Of a DNA stretch of 64,000 nucleotides, positions 47,780 through 60,389 are shown one piece after another (position 1 is the stretch's first letter; every line of letters starts with the position of its first letter). The DNA is from Lycorma delicatula (lineage: Eukaryota > Arthropoda > Insecta > Hemiptera > Fulgoridae). A program made the position numbers and the translations under genes. The notes under the pieces were generated by a model. The model saw only the letters and a program-made list of their open reading frames with translations, had not been told where the DNA came from and did no database searches. The stretch lies in NCBI RefSeq assembly GCF_047948215.1, contig NC_134455.1, forward strand, positions 167,010,575 through 167,074,574, written 5' to 3'.

Positions 47780-48215
47780 TTTATTTAGGTCATTTTTTGA
47801 ATGGGAGTGCGATTTTGCAAAATTATTTTTTGAGATATTATTTTTTAGTTGTTAGAAAATGCGCCTAAGAAAAATAAGACCTTAATTAGGGGAAATCTCG
47901 AGATACTGAGCGTGACCTTGCTGTACAGCCTCATCCCCGTGACCTTTTAAGTTGAAAATTTAATGGCATCAATGCACCATATAATCTGACCAAATTTCGT
48001 CAAAAACGGTCCAGTGTTCTGGAGATATAAAAAGTGTAAGACCGAACACACACACGTACATTCGAATATCCGGTAAGTTTCCATCCGGTTTTTTTTGGTT
48101 TCTTAGGTGTTAAAACGTCAAGATCCGGTGAAAACCGCATATACTCAAACTACAATCGACTACAATACTTTTCCTTCTAAACTATAGCTTTGCTATAACG
48201 CTAGACGGGAAAGTA
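47780..48215 (+). repeat. Dispersed repeat with ACACACAC and ATCCGG block
   Basis: The order is GAAATCTCGAGATACTGAGCG, CATCCCCGTGACC, TTTAATGGCATCAATGCACC, the shared phrase CCAAATTTCGTCAAAAACGG...CCAGTGTTCTGGAGATATAA, an ACACACACG run, GGTAAGTTTCCATCCGG, TTTCTTAGGTGTTAAAACGTCAAG, ATCCGGTGAAAACCGCATATAC, then TTTTCCTTC..TAGCTTTGCTATA. The end resembles repeats I know from other insect genomes. No coding function. Confidence 0.6.
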
Positions 48216-49058
48216 ATGGTATGAAAGTTGAAGTAATTATGCAACTGCCGATTTTAATTAAAGAGGCCTCACGTTCATAAATATTGTGGCTTCATAATAT
48301 AATGTAAGATCCCCTTATGTTTGTAATATAATTTAATATGATATAAAGAATATGAGGCTTAACGTAAATAATTATAGAGGCTTTTATGGAGGTTTATAAA
48401 ACACTTCTCTCTGTTCTGTATGAATGAAATTGTTGGATTTAAAACCAGAATGCTTGATCTGAAGAACATTTTGTTATTACTAATTTTTTTATTTATATAT
48501 TTTTTTTTTTAGGATGAAAATATACAAAACAATTAGAAACTAATCTGATTGTGATTTAATTGTAATGACTTCTAAACTGAAATTTATTAATTCCAATTTT
48601 TTAATCTCAAATGAATAGTAAGTAATTATTACGGCAAATTGAATCTTACAGTTGCAGATGACCATCAATAATTACATACTGATAGTAAACGATTCATCAG
48701 TTCACATTTATGTGTACTAATACCATTCATTACACTAGGTGATATGTGTAACCCGGGTTGAGAATTGTTTATTTACATCAACCGAAATAATTTCATTAAA
48801 CTTTTAAGAAATAAAAGCACACCCGAAATTTATATTTGTTTTCTTTAGAGTCAGAAATTTACTTTACTGATGTACAAAATAAAACAGTTTTAATATTTCT
48901 GTGTTATCTTTCAAAGCATTATTATTATTATTATTTTTTTTTTGCTGAGTAAATTGCAGATCTGTATATAGAAGCTTCTGTCACCCTCAGTGTAATGTTA
49001 ATGATAAATTAAAGGTCTGTAAAATGTTATGGGATGTCTTAATGTTTTAATGAGCACA
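48216..49058. other. AT-rich intergenic stretch
   Basis: No gene is visible. It contains a short ATT repeat at 48920-48937. Confidence 0.5.
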
Positions 49059-50242
49059 TTAAAACTTCTTAGCAAATTCTCTCATTTCGTAGGTAGCCTC
49101 CGGTACGTCTCGAATTAAAGTCCAACAGTAATCAGCTAACACATTAACACTCCGTTTGCTTTTGTAACGGTTTTTCAACACTGAAATATCTTTCTGGAAA
49201 CTTTCACTATGTTCATCACTTACTGCTCCAAGATTTGGAGGGAAGAAATCCAGATGTGAATGCAGGAAACGGACTTATAATAATACATTACATCTTGTAG
49301 CCCTGTATGAATTTATCAGTTTACAATTTACTGGTATTATTCTTATTTATGGACACCCAAAAAATTTTCACAAGTGTCTAAACGCTACCCAACAGTAGTT
49401 CTGCATCGATCAAAACAGAGTTAAACTTTCATCTCTAACGGTTTCGTTATTTGTGAACCGACAAAAATCCCTTCTGTAATTTTGCTTCACCTACTTTTGG
49501 GAGACTGCTTATTTCTTGACTGTCCTTCTTTACAGTTTTTATCCAAATCTTTATTAATTTCAGGATGAAGGGGTAATAAAAATATTATTTCTGGTTTAAT
49601 TAGCAGATCATTAATATCGCTTTTTTCACCAGGAGTTAAGTTCTCACGTTTCCTCCACTCTTTTACTGCATAATGTTGATTCCTAGTTCGGCTGTCCCAT
49701 TCACAAATAAAAGTACAGTATTTTGTATACCCTAACTGCACACCTAACAAAAAGATTATTACTTTTAAATCTCCACATACATTCCAACACTTTTTATAAT
49801 TTATTTTTTCAAGATCAGTTTTCATAATATTATATGTTTCTTTCACATTAATCCCATAGCATTATATTTATTAATACTGTGAAGCAGAGCTGCTTCCCAA
49901 TATACTTGGAGGAATCAATGAAATTCCACTCCAAATGTTCATGAACTGGTTCTAATTGTGACATAAACTCTTCAATATATGTACATAAACTAAGTAGTTT
50001 TCTTCAGCAAAGTACTGAGAAAAATCGTTCTGTCGGCTTAGATAGTCCGAAATTTTTATATTTGTTTTTAAGTAAATTTCAACCCTGCAACTTGAGCCTA
50101 AAAGTTCAACCTGATTTTTTGTAAAGTTTAAATCTCTTACAAAGTCATTTAGTTCATCTTGTGATATAAGGTGTGGTTTACTGGCTTGTAATTCTAAATC
50201 TGGATCACGATTGCCCTCTTCCATAATATCTGCTTCCATCAC
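49059..50242 (-). pseudogene. Pseudogene of a multicopy arthropod protein family
   Basis: From 50242 downward the minus strand gives DELNDFVRDLNFTKNQVELLG, SDYLSRQNDFSQYFAEENYLVY, LEWNFIDSSK, then (49846-49487) VKETYN.MKTDLEKINY, WNVCGDLKVI.FLLGVQLGYTKYC.F.CEWDSRTRNQHY, KEW.KRENLTPGEKSDIN and LPPLHP-like LLPLHPEI. Later frames give EGIFVGSQIT and SHLDFFPPNLGAVSDEHSESFQKDIS, then KRSVNVLADYCWTLIRD and REFAKKF with a stop at 49059. I know this motif order from many arthropod gene sets, where it occurs in many unnamed copies. Its function is unknown to me; the copy number suggests a mobile origin. A conserved cysteine pair (YTKYC.F.CEWD) and SDEH are the notable features. Frameshifts, stops and an internal loss before SHLDFF make this copy dead. 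Confidence 0.7.
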
Positions 50243-51115
50243 TATTTACACGAAACAAGTTTTCAAGAATCTTGGAAACTAGAATGAATTCACCATGAAA
50301 TACAGGTCTGAGTGCACAGATGGCAATGAAGTTTAGAGTACAGCGTGTTAAGGTTTCTGAGAAATTCCAAATGCATTAATTAAACAGAAACACCAATCGA
50401 TTGCGTAATCTTTTACTTCATGCCAAACGACAGGGATACCAAGTGTTAAGGCTTTTCGTGTGCTTTTTAGCCATCCTGTTAAGATGACCGTTTCTACTTA
50501 TTATATGAGGAGCGCATGTCTTATCCTGATCGCCGATTTTACAGTCAAATTACAATTTATAAACTTCATTATTTTTTAATTAAAGGTGTAATTTTTTAAA
50601 TCTGATTTTATCGTGAACTCACCATACACGTAACAAAAACTGTCCAAATCGTTTACACACTTTCAAGACGTTTTGAGATTTCCCTATTCACTCAGTTCAG
50701 TTATTTACACTTACTGAAGAAAATATATTATTAAAAATATTAGACTAACAAAGCCAACAAGCACTGTGCTGTTTTCATATGACAGACGTCACAAATCTTG
50801 TTCATTTACGCTTCAATAAAGAGGTATATCATGACATTAAAAGTATGTACTGAGCAGATAAATATAATCATATAAAATTTAAAAAAAAACATGTTTGTGT
50901 AATAAATAATCCATTTTATACTATAAACAATTTTCACAATTTAAATTTTGGAATTTTTCAGAAACGTAGGATGATGGAAAAATTCTGACTTCAGATTCTT
51001 TTTTATCATTAAAAAACAGATTGGTTTCAGGTATCATATATTAAGAAACAAATATTGTATTTCAGTGTTATGAAACAAAAATCCTTTATTCATTCCAATA
51101 ACCGTTTTTTTCTAT
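50243..51115. other. AT-rich intergenic stretch
   Basis: No gene is visible. The first ~200 bp may be the upstream untranslated part of the pseudogene at 49059-50242. Confidence 0.4.
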
Positions 51116-51119
51116 TATT

Positions 51120-51290
51120 TTGATTCTTGATGAATTAATTAACCACATAAGCTCGAAGCTTATGCGTGAGAATATAAAAATAGAAATTTTATACCGTAAG
51201 AAAAATTTCACGTCTGACCGGCATTCGAACCCGGAACTTCTGGATGAAAGGTCAAGACGCTGCCACCTCCTCCCAACGGATATAGATTTA
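51120..51290 (-). mobile_element. tRNA-headed SINE, type C, antisense
   Basis: On the minus strand: GGTGGCAGCGTCTTGACC (A-box region), TTTCATCCAGAAGTTCC, GGGTTCGAATGCCGGTCAG (B box), then GTGAAATTTTTCTTACGG, and a body with the perfect stem CATAAGCT/AGCTTATG around TCG (about 51148-51166). The head is the type B head while the body is that of 4700-4870. Confidence 0.65.
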
Positions 51291-54200
51291 TTTATATGTT
51301 TAAAATATTTATTTAGAATAGCGTTTTCATTTTTTTTCGGAATCTCAAAATCATTTTCACTAATAATTTTAAAAAAATTGATAATTCTTTGAATTTAAAA
51401 ATAAGCATTTATTTCAAACGTGTGAAAATTCTTTCTCTATATTATTTATTCATTTATTTAAGACGTTCATTAAATTAAGTAAGTATCAGTATCATAAAAT
51501 TATGCATACCTAAAGCAACGCATAAATTAACATGCATTATTAGATTATAGAAATGTAAGAAAGTTTTTTAACTTAAAAAACAACAATAATGTAAGAAATG
51601 TTTAATTCTTGTAATTGAATATTTGAAGATTTGAGAATCCGTTTTTTTAACAATTTCAATTCTGTAAGCAATAACTTATTTTAGTAATATTTTAATTAGG
51701 GGTAAAAATATGAACTGCAATTAACCACAATTATTCTATTAAGTATTGAATACAAATATACAAACAAAGCTTTAGTTAACAAAAAATAATTACAAATTTT
51801 AAAACCTAAGAGCTCTAGATTATTGATTGGTTTCATTGTTTTTTTACAAACCTTACTTAACAGCTGACCTATCTTTTATGAGTTACATATACATCTTAAG
51901 ATGTTTTATTAAAAATTTTAATTTTAAAATCTTAACTGTTTTTATGTATTAAGACGACGTATTACATATGATAAAATATTATTTTCCTAGCTGCAGTGGA
52001 TTTAAAAGAAAAGAAATTCAATGAAGTAAAATAATTTAGTATATTAGTTTTTGGATTCTAGACCTGTCGAGATAGAAAATTTACCATAGTCCAGGTGGTA
52101 AAGACTGCATCGTAAACTTAACTTTGCTTCTTGCTTAAACTGTAATTTTTATTGCAAGTAAGTTTTGTTTCTTGTTTTACTCTCTCTCTGTGTCTGTCTC
52201 TCCCTTTCTGTAAATAACTAATTTTTTTCTCTTTTTTTAATTCCAGTTACAAGTGTGGGTGATGATCGTTTAATGTAAAAATGTGCATTTTTTATAGGGA
52301 TAAACTTTTAAAAAAATTTCTTCAGCGTTCTTTTAGTTAATTCCTCTTTCTAATCAGTATCGACCATCGGATTCTTTATAAACAAAATGATGAATAAGAG
52401 AAATGTTAAATACAGTTGATAAATTTCTATAAATATTGAAAAGTATAAAGAAAACTTCAAATATTCGATAAGATAAATATTTTTTATCACTGGCAGACCG
52501 TTTTCAATTAAGAAAAAGCCCTTCCAGTAACATTTTTTAACACTGTACAGGAACATCCATGAAACGCTGTATTCAACTAACATCTTAACCTTACTAAAAT
52601 AATAAATATATAACCCGCGTAACAATTTAATTAGTATTCCAAAATTTAAAATTATTATCAACATTTAATTTTTTAAATATACTACAGTTCACTTCGTAAA
52701 ACTACAAAACCTGCACGTATTATCTATTGTTTCGGTGAAAGAAATAAAGCTACGTATACGTCGTATCACATCAATGTACGCTTTTCAACTTTTATGCGTG
52801 CAACGTGCATCATTTATTTTTGAATTAGTTTGATTCTTCTATTTTTAAACATAGCTTTCTGTAACCGGAAATGATGAATTTACTGTATTAAATAAAAGTT
52901 TCTTTTTTTATTTTAATTGACTGGAATTCAAATCGCCAGCCTGATGCCTAAATATAAGCTCATATGAATAAACAAGACGATTATCGGGTCGACAGTGAGA
53001 ACGTAACATTGAGACTTAAACGTCAACAAATGCCGATAGAGTTAACATACTATTTGCATGAATATCATGCTAATTCCTCTATGGCAACTCCTTCACGGTT
53101 TATGTGGATGCAAATTCCCGCATCCACACAAACGAGTATAATAAACAAAAGATACAGTCAACCACTCTACGTTACAGTTGCTGAATAAGACGTTAAACAC
53201 CCATTCCCCCTCCAAATTACAGCAAGTTAATTTTGTCGATCAAAGCCATTATTTGATCAGTTAAATTGTGGTGATGAAAGATTATCAACTCGAAAATGGG
53301 TCTGCAACCATTAAAATTATAATGAAATATTGTAGAATCAAATCATACTATGGATGGATAAATAATACGGGGGGGGGGGGGAGAATTAATCATTTGTATT
53401 AATGACTCGATTACCTATATCGTCTGTTCTTTTGAATTTCCATTATTTTTAGTCGATCATAAAGCCAAAACTACTCCGGTAATCTATTTCAATACAGCAG
53501 TCTAAAAAGACGTTCTAGTCGTGCATTATTTTGCAACAACACAAACTGTTTACCTTTTTCTATTTAAGTTTATTTTCGATATATATCGTTATAAATTTAA
53601 ACATGAGCTCCGAATCTTTTTGATTCTGATTAATGAAGAAGTTTTGTTTATATAAGAAGTACAGGAAAACCGGAATAAGTATTCTGATTGAGATTTATTA
53701 GTTTACTTAAAAAGAAGTTGATTTTTGTTTTGCATATGGCATCGTAAAAACGAACGAAGGAAAACTGATTGATGTAAAATTATATTTGTATTTTATATGA
53801 AACTGTTAACTTTTCTTTTAAACTGAGCTAAAATTATTTATTACGTATTAAAAACTCATCCGGTAAAATTTTTATTTTCTTTCGCAGTCATTTTCAGGAG
53901 CTTTGGTTATTGTTGTTCAATCTTGTATCAACTGATCTTAATAATGGTTTTCTTGAGGTCGGAAGGACCGTTTATTTACAATGTGGTCGAAAAGTGTGTT
54001 AAATTTGAATCGTCTCTTGTTCGTTTAGTACGTCGGTTGTATCCGGAGTCCGTATAGGGGGCTTAATTCGAAAATCACGCGGCTTAGTTCTTTACAGTTA
54101 GACGGGCTCTATCTCTTTGACTAGAGCTAAATGTTGTGATTCAGAAAATAAATTAAGTTTTAATACAGGCTTGAATAATATACTATTAACATAAATAAAA

Positions 54201-54479
54201 TATTTCTCCTTTTTAAATTTTTTTGAAAAGAAGATTGATTAATAGAAGGTAGAAGAAAAATGAAGATAGGCTGTATTTTTATTACTGTTTGTTTTTATTT
54301 TATGCTCGAATAGTTGTTATGGTACTCAATTTTTTTTCATCCGGCATGTCACAGATAAGCTGCTACGTAAAAGATGATCACGATTTTATAATTCATTTAT
54401 AATAAGTAATTCACTTATTTGTAATAAGCGTACGTTTATCCGGTTGATAAATTTAAAATTAAAATTTACGACGAGGCAG
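51291..54479. other. AT-rich intergenic stretch
   Basis: No gene is visible. It holds the octamer cluster at 53052-53115 and a G12 run at 53370-53381. The part at 53990-54130 is less AT-rich without a recognisable signal. Confidence 0.5.
53052..53115. promoter_or_regulatory. Cluster of POU octamer-like sites
   Basis: ATTTGCAT (53052-53059) and ATGCAAAT (53108-53115) are exact octamers in opposite orientation, with the variant ATGCTAAT at 53067-53074 between them. ATGCAAAT is the established target of POU-domain factors. The stretch 52960-53200 is slightly less AT-rich and stays open for 74 codons on the + strand, without recognisable protein. AT-rich DNA makes octamers by chance fairly often, so the cluster is only a candidate enhancer. 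Confidence 0.3.
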
Positions 54480-54900
54480 CGTATATTCTTCTAATGGGAT
54501 CGATGCAAAGCAGGGTTTTGAGATTGAGGCGTTATAAATAACGCCATATTTGATGGAAGTTGCACTGCGGGGTAGATCTGATCGGATCATAAAATACTCA
54601 AGAGTGAAGTCGAAGAGGTGAGGCGCGTCGAGCTACGGTGCATGTGCAAGAAAGATGCGAGGCGGTGGCCGAGCCGGTGTCCTCCAGTTATATTCATTCT
54701 TACGAGTTATGGCCAAGGTCTTTCTCACTCGACCCGTGATCTCAGTCCCCGACCCCTAACCCGCTATATTGATTCACCGATCGTCCGTTTCCTTGTACCG
54801 ACGCATACTTTAAATTACTTCTGGCACGAGTAGCCTTCTAATACAAGGCTAAATTACATCGCACCTTCGTCTCGCATAATTCTTAATACTTACCGCATTT
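54480..54900. other. CpG-containing GC-richer island
   Basis: Near 50% G+C in its centre (54590-54800), with many CpG, inside DNA of about 30% G+C. A + strand frame is open for 71 codons (54618-54833), arginine- and proline-rich, with no family I recognise. Candidates are a first exon or promoter of an unseen gene, or an unidentified mobile-element fragment. I see no initiator, splice site or repeat partner that decides it. Confidence 0.4.
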
Positions 54901-57900
54901 GGAAATTACATATTTCCCAGTTACGTACGAGAGCTGTGAGTTATCGATTTATGATAAATTATTATTTAAAAAAAAATAATTACTGCATTTCGTTTCTATT
55001 AATGAAATTTTCTCAGCCTGTATTACATCATTAAATCCGATTTTATAATGAAACTGACCTTGCTTTCTCTACTTTTAAAACCGCCGAGATTGTGAGAATA
55101 TTATAGTTATATTTTGTAACAACTGAAAATAATCGCAGTAATTTTAAATTAATGAAAACAATTAATTATCGTTAATGTCGGTAATTCGTATCTATATTAG
55201 TCTTAGATGACTGCTGTTCTAGCTGCTACTTCCGATCATTATTTTTATAGTGCGTTATTTTAACTAATGCGATTAAGCATTTTATTACGATAATCCCAAC
55301 GGCATCCATTATATTGCTACAATGATAAATAAACTTTCTTCATTCGCTGAATAGAATTAGAAATTTTATATATTTATTTTTTGTATTTTTATTTCTACTG
55401 AATAATTTTAGGAGTAATATTATTGAGTTATAATCTTTAAATTCCTCTAAAAAGTCATTTAAAAAAATAGATTTTTTTTTACCCGTTACATATGTTTCTG
55501 GATACATATTGTATGTGTATACAACGCAAATAAAAATTTTCTGAGCCTAGTTGTGTAATGTTAGGAAGTGACAGTAATATTATTTCCTACTTCGAGTTTT
55601 ATTATTTAGCAAATGTAAGTACAATACGGTATACGTGGAGAAAATCAAGCCAAAATAAGATTTTTAGTGAAATAACTACGGGCAATATATTGCCAGTGAA
55701 AAAAATTCATTTTACTTTTTTTTATGGTTGTATTAATCTGTTTAATAATTATTTTAATTAATTAATTACATTTTTAACATACTTTTTTAATTATTTATCG
55801 TATGTCAGTATAGGCTATTATCAGTGCATTTATTCATTGCATGTTTACTTTACAAAGCGGATGAGAGAATACAAAAGTATTTATAAAGATACCATAAGAT
55901 TAATGTGAATTTTTTTTCGCTCAAAAAATTAAAAAAAAAGAGATCTATTATTATATTCCATTTTCTTATAATTAAAATTTTATAAAAATTGTCTGACTAT
56001 TGTTCAAAACTATATATTTATTTAAATCTAACTATCGATTTAGAAATTTAAAATTCACTCATGCATATTCTTACTCTAATAAAAATATTAGTAAAAAAGA
56101 CGAACTCCAATAATTAAAACAGTAGATAAAATTTATTAAATAAATGTAATAAATATTAATAAAAAAGCATAAATACACGATACTAATACTAATATAAAAA
56201 AACGTGTTCACCTAAAATTTTCACTCATTAATATATTTCGTAAAAATGTTTACCATAACTTCAAACGACAGTATATTAAAAATGTGGTAGAATTTTAATT
56301 TTATTGATCAGTTAATAAAAAGTCGAAAAACAATAAATTTTACAGATATTATTAACAATTCCATCTTTTTAAATTGTAAAAAAAATTAAATAAGATCAAT
56401 TACATTGACTTTTTTTTATCAGATTTAGTTTAATATATCAAGATTATAAAATAAATTTTTCTGGATCGATATTTATAAAACTTCCAATCCGTTAGTTTAG
56501 ACATTTAGGCGAATGTTTCAGGAATTTTTTTTTTAAATAGAAGATATGATATAATTTTAAACAATCAGTTCATCTGAAACAAAATCTTTTTATTGTAAAA
56601 GTAATTACATCGTTCAGGTTTTGAAAAAAACGATAGCTGCTCTTAATTTTAAATTTTGCGCTGTCGAAATCTAGGTAAAATTTTACAAATTGATGATATT
56701 TTTATTTAGGTTTCAAAAAAAGGAATAATATACCCCAAAGGTGCCCCCTTTTTTAGCCGTTTTTTTTATTTTATTTAAAAAGTTTGGGTCCTATTTTTTT
56801 AAAGATAAACGAATAAATAATAATAATTTTTTTATTTTTTTAACGATAAAAAAATGATAAATTATTTTACTGGTTGTTTTAATAGGAAGCACAAGGTATT
56901 TCTTGGCTTGGATTGAGGTAATAAATTTTATTAGTTTTTATTAGACACTCAAGGTTATTTTATTTTTATTACAAGACGTATGGTATACGTTATTCTAATG
57001 TTATTTCAAAAAATAAAGAAATTCCATAAAAGAAAACCAGCGGTAAGTATTTACTTCATCTATCTTACGAAATATATTTATATGTAATATACATAAATAA
57101 AGACGTGTATTTATTTCGTATGTATTTATTTTCATTTAAAGAAAATCAAATATATCAGACGGTATAAAAGTAAAACTCTTTTTGATGCGTAATTTTTATA
57201 TTACTTAATAATAAAAGAACCTGCAATTTTGTATGCTAATATTAATTTTCAAAATCAGTTTTTAATAATACAATATTAGATCCATAAATCCCATTTACCG
57301 TTTTATATATACTTTAGATAATTGAAATTCATCAAAATTTGGAACAACATAGTAGTATTTCATTTAAATATTAAAAAAAAAATTATGCAATTTTAATTTT
57401 ATTTTATCTAAAACCAATATTTTCTATTTGACTCGCAGTATTACATTTTATATTATTGTATTAGAAATATAAAAATTGACAATTAAATTCAGTATCTATT
57501 CAAAAATCTGTGTTGAAATTGGTGATCTTTTATTTGTCATAAAATCAAATAGATTTCTAAATCTTTAATTAATTTCGTAAAAAATTTGCATTCTAAAAAC
57601 TTAAAAATAAAAATAAAGTCTTTATCTCCATACGTCGGTCAAATGTAGGAAAAATTATTCAAATTGAAAATTTCACCTTTTTTAATTTTTCTTATTACAA
57701 TTCCTGTTGATGAAATTAGGAAACACCTTGAATTATCTATCTCAGTTTTTTAAACCTGATGGTAGAGAAAAATCTTCTGCGGTATCTTGAAAATTATGAT
57801 TAATCTGCATAGCTGGCCAAATATTTTTTATTGCAAAGATCTGTTTTTTCCCTTTGACACCTTGCTGAAAAATTAGAAAGAAAACATTTTCTTTAAAACG

Positions 57901-60060
57901 CAGTAATAAATACGACAATATATTAAGTTGCAAATTTTAATATAGATTTTAATAAACATTTTAATATATCGCAATCATCTACACAGATTTTGAAAATTCT
58001 ACCTACAGAAAACACACGTCTAGATTGATAGACAGTGAATGAGTTTAATTGGTATTGTACGCGCGCACGCACACACACATATACACACAATTTTATCTGA
58101 GTATCCAACAACATTCCATTCTTCGAAACTAGTGAGTTTTTAAAAACCTAATACTTTGAGTAAGTTCAATAATTATCGGATACCAAAAATATAGTCCACT
58201 CTTTTTAGCAGCTATACGTATAGTTACGGCCGTGCATATGATTGCGTAAAAAATTATTTTATATCGATATACAAATGTGAAATAAATAAACTACGTAAAA
58301 ATAGCTAATTTCCGAACAATTACAAATAAATTCAATACCTTATGCACTGCACATGTTAAATTCTACAGACTTTGTCAAATGTTCTTATTAATCAAATTTA
58401 CTAGTATTAAGGATTATAAAAATAGTTTGTGATTAATAACGGTGGATGTGCATTCATATTATGAAATGTTAAATTTAAAACAACATTTTAGGTTATAATT
58501 GAACAGTTTCTTTCAACATTAATGGTAGTCTACTCCTTACAAAGCAGGCTTTTATGTTGCTAAACTTGCTATGCAGTTACAAAGAGTTTAAAATGTTAAT
58601 TTCTTACTCGGTTATAAAATTATAATTATCTTTCCCCACTTATGTATTTTTCTTACTTATCTGTTTACATGTTTTAGTTTAAAAAGATAGCAGAAAACAT
58701 TCAACACTGATCGATTTTAGAATAAATAGTTCTGATACAATCAATAACACATAAAACACGCAGTTATAAATCTTATTTATTAAATTAATTATTAATTGTG
58801 ATTTGGATACATTAAGATGAATTTTAAATTGAGAAAATTAAATTTTGATGAATTTCTTATTTTTGAACGGATATCTGTGCGCTAATTTTTATATTATTTG
58901 AAAAAGTTTGTTTATTTAAGTAACTGAAATAGTTTTAATAGGGAGCAGAAAAAGTAAAACCATGATACGTGATTCTTTAAAAAGAAAATTGAATAGCAAG
59001 ATGTATATATATTTTTTTCTTTCTTTCTATGAATAGAAAAGACTGAATGAATGTGTACCGTATCGGTTCCAATGTATGAAGGCGTCAAAAGACGTTACTG
59101 GCCGGAAGTTTAACATATTATATAGTAATGTGGTGGTGTGAAACCATTTGGTCTACATTGTCATCTTTCAAACAGGTGGACCGACACACCGCCTATCGTT
59201 TCTCCCTCATTCACTAATATTCTATTCTGTTTGTATTACATTCTCATCGCAACAATAGCTCAGGTCGTGTTACACGGTCCGGTGCATCGTCATAATCTCT
59301 CTATAGATGGTAATGATTCGGTTTCCATTAAGAATCAACCGACTGCAAAACCTGTTTCTTTAATACTTTTTACCATTTCTGCTTTTTTAATACATAATTT
59401 CTTGATATTGTTTGTTATGTTGTACGGTTTTACCAGTTACAGGTATACTATTATTAATCGTAGAACTATTTCCTTATTTAATATCATAGATAACGATTTA
59501 TGTGCTTATTGAATCTAAAGAAATTTATGTTATTTGTTTTTATTAATTTTTTAATAATTTATCATGTTTGTGGGCTATGCTTATGTGCAGTGTATTTATG
59601 TGAATAAACTTTTATTCTCATAAACTTTTATTGTAAATTTTCATTCTGAAAAGTAATCAAAATTTGGAACCGATACAAGACCATACCGACTGATTGGATG
59701 AATATCATCGTCGGTCGTGCTTTTCATCCATCGTTTTTATTATGCGGCTAAAGCGATCCAAGAATCACATCAAAGTGGAAGTACCTGTGTACGAATTTTT
59801 ATTCAACAAGTTATTTCGTTATTTATCATATTATTCTCCATATTCTTCTAAATTCTCCATATTTCTGGAGTTCTAATGATCCGATTTTACCGATTTGTTC
59901 TGCACTTTACAACAGTTTTTCATTTCTACAAAAATGTCCCGGTAAAATGCGTGGAATGAATTTGATTATAAGTGGCTAAAATTATAACTGATAATTTTTC
60001 ACGACCGTGTTAAGAAAAATTATAATTGAACGGTATGATTTGCACAAAACAGATAAACAA
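54901..60060. other. AT-rich intergenic stretch
   Basis: No gene is recognised. A CA/CG-alternating run lies at 58060-58090. A 124-codon + strand frame at 59138-59512 is the longest non-repeat frame in the window, with two hydrophobic segments, but it has no family resemblance and is not annotated as a gene. Confidence 0.45.
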
Positions 60061-60064
60061 CAGA

Positions 60065-60180
60065 AAATTTTGAAGCATGTCCAGATAAACTATAAAATTT
60101 ACGGTTGCTGGAAGAAGAACGGGCCATTCACATTTCGTTTGTTTAGGGTACAAAAACCATTGAGCTTCCCTCTAAAAAAA
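60065..60180 (-). pseudogene. Fragment of a mariner-type transposase
   Basis: On the minus strand: CTLNKRNVNGPFFFQQ, TVNFIVYLDMLQNF. It aligns with the middle of the transposase at 60390-62177, where the same piece is at 61520-61640. It is a second, isolated fragment just left of that element, from a separate insertion or a local duplication. Confidence 0.6.
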
Positions 60181-60389
60181 TAAACGATTTAAAATTAAAA
60201 TAAAAATATTTTTTAAAGGAAGTTAAATTTTTCTCCTTAATATTTAGTTATTTATATACGTTTTATCAATACCCGGCGATTCAAAAAGGAGTTTACAATT
60301 TTAAAATCGTGTAAAACTTTATTGAAATAACTTACGGATTTGGTTTAAGTTTCATTTCATTAAAAAACATCAAGTTTATCCCTCAATAT

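Noticed and set aside
52350..52664. 104-codon - strand hydrophobic frame
   Set aside because: Composition is that of random AT-rich DNA (Ile, Leu, Phe, Tyr, Lys), with no motif.
59138..59512. 124-codon + strand frame with two hydrophobic stretches
   Set aside because: No family resemblance, no splice or promoter context, and a frame of this length is expected by chance in 64 kb read in six frames.
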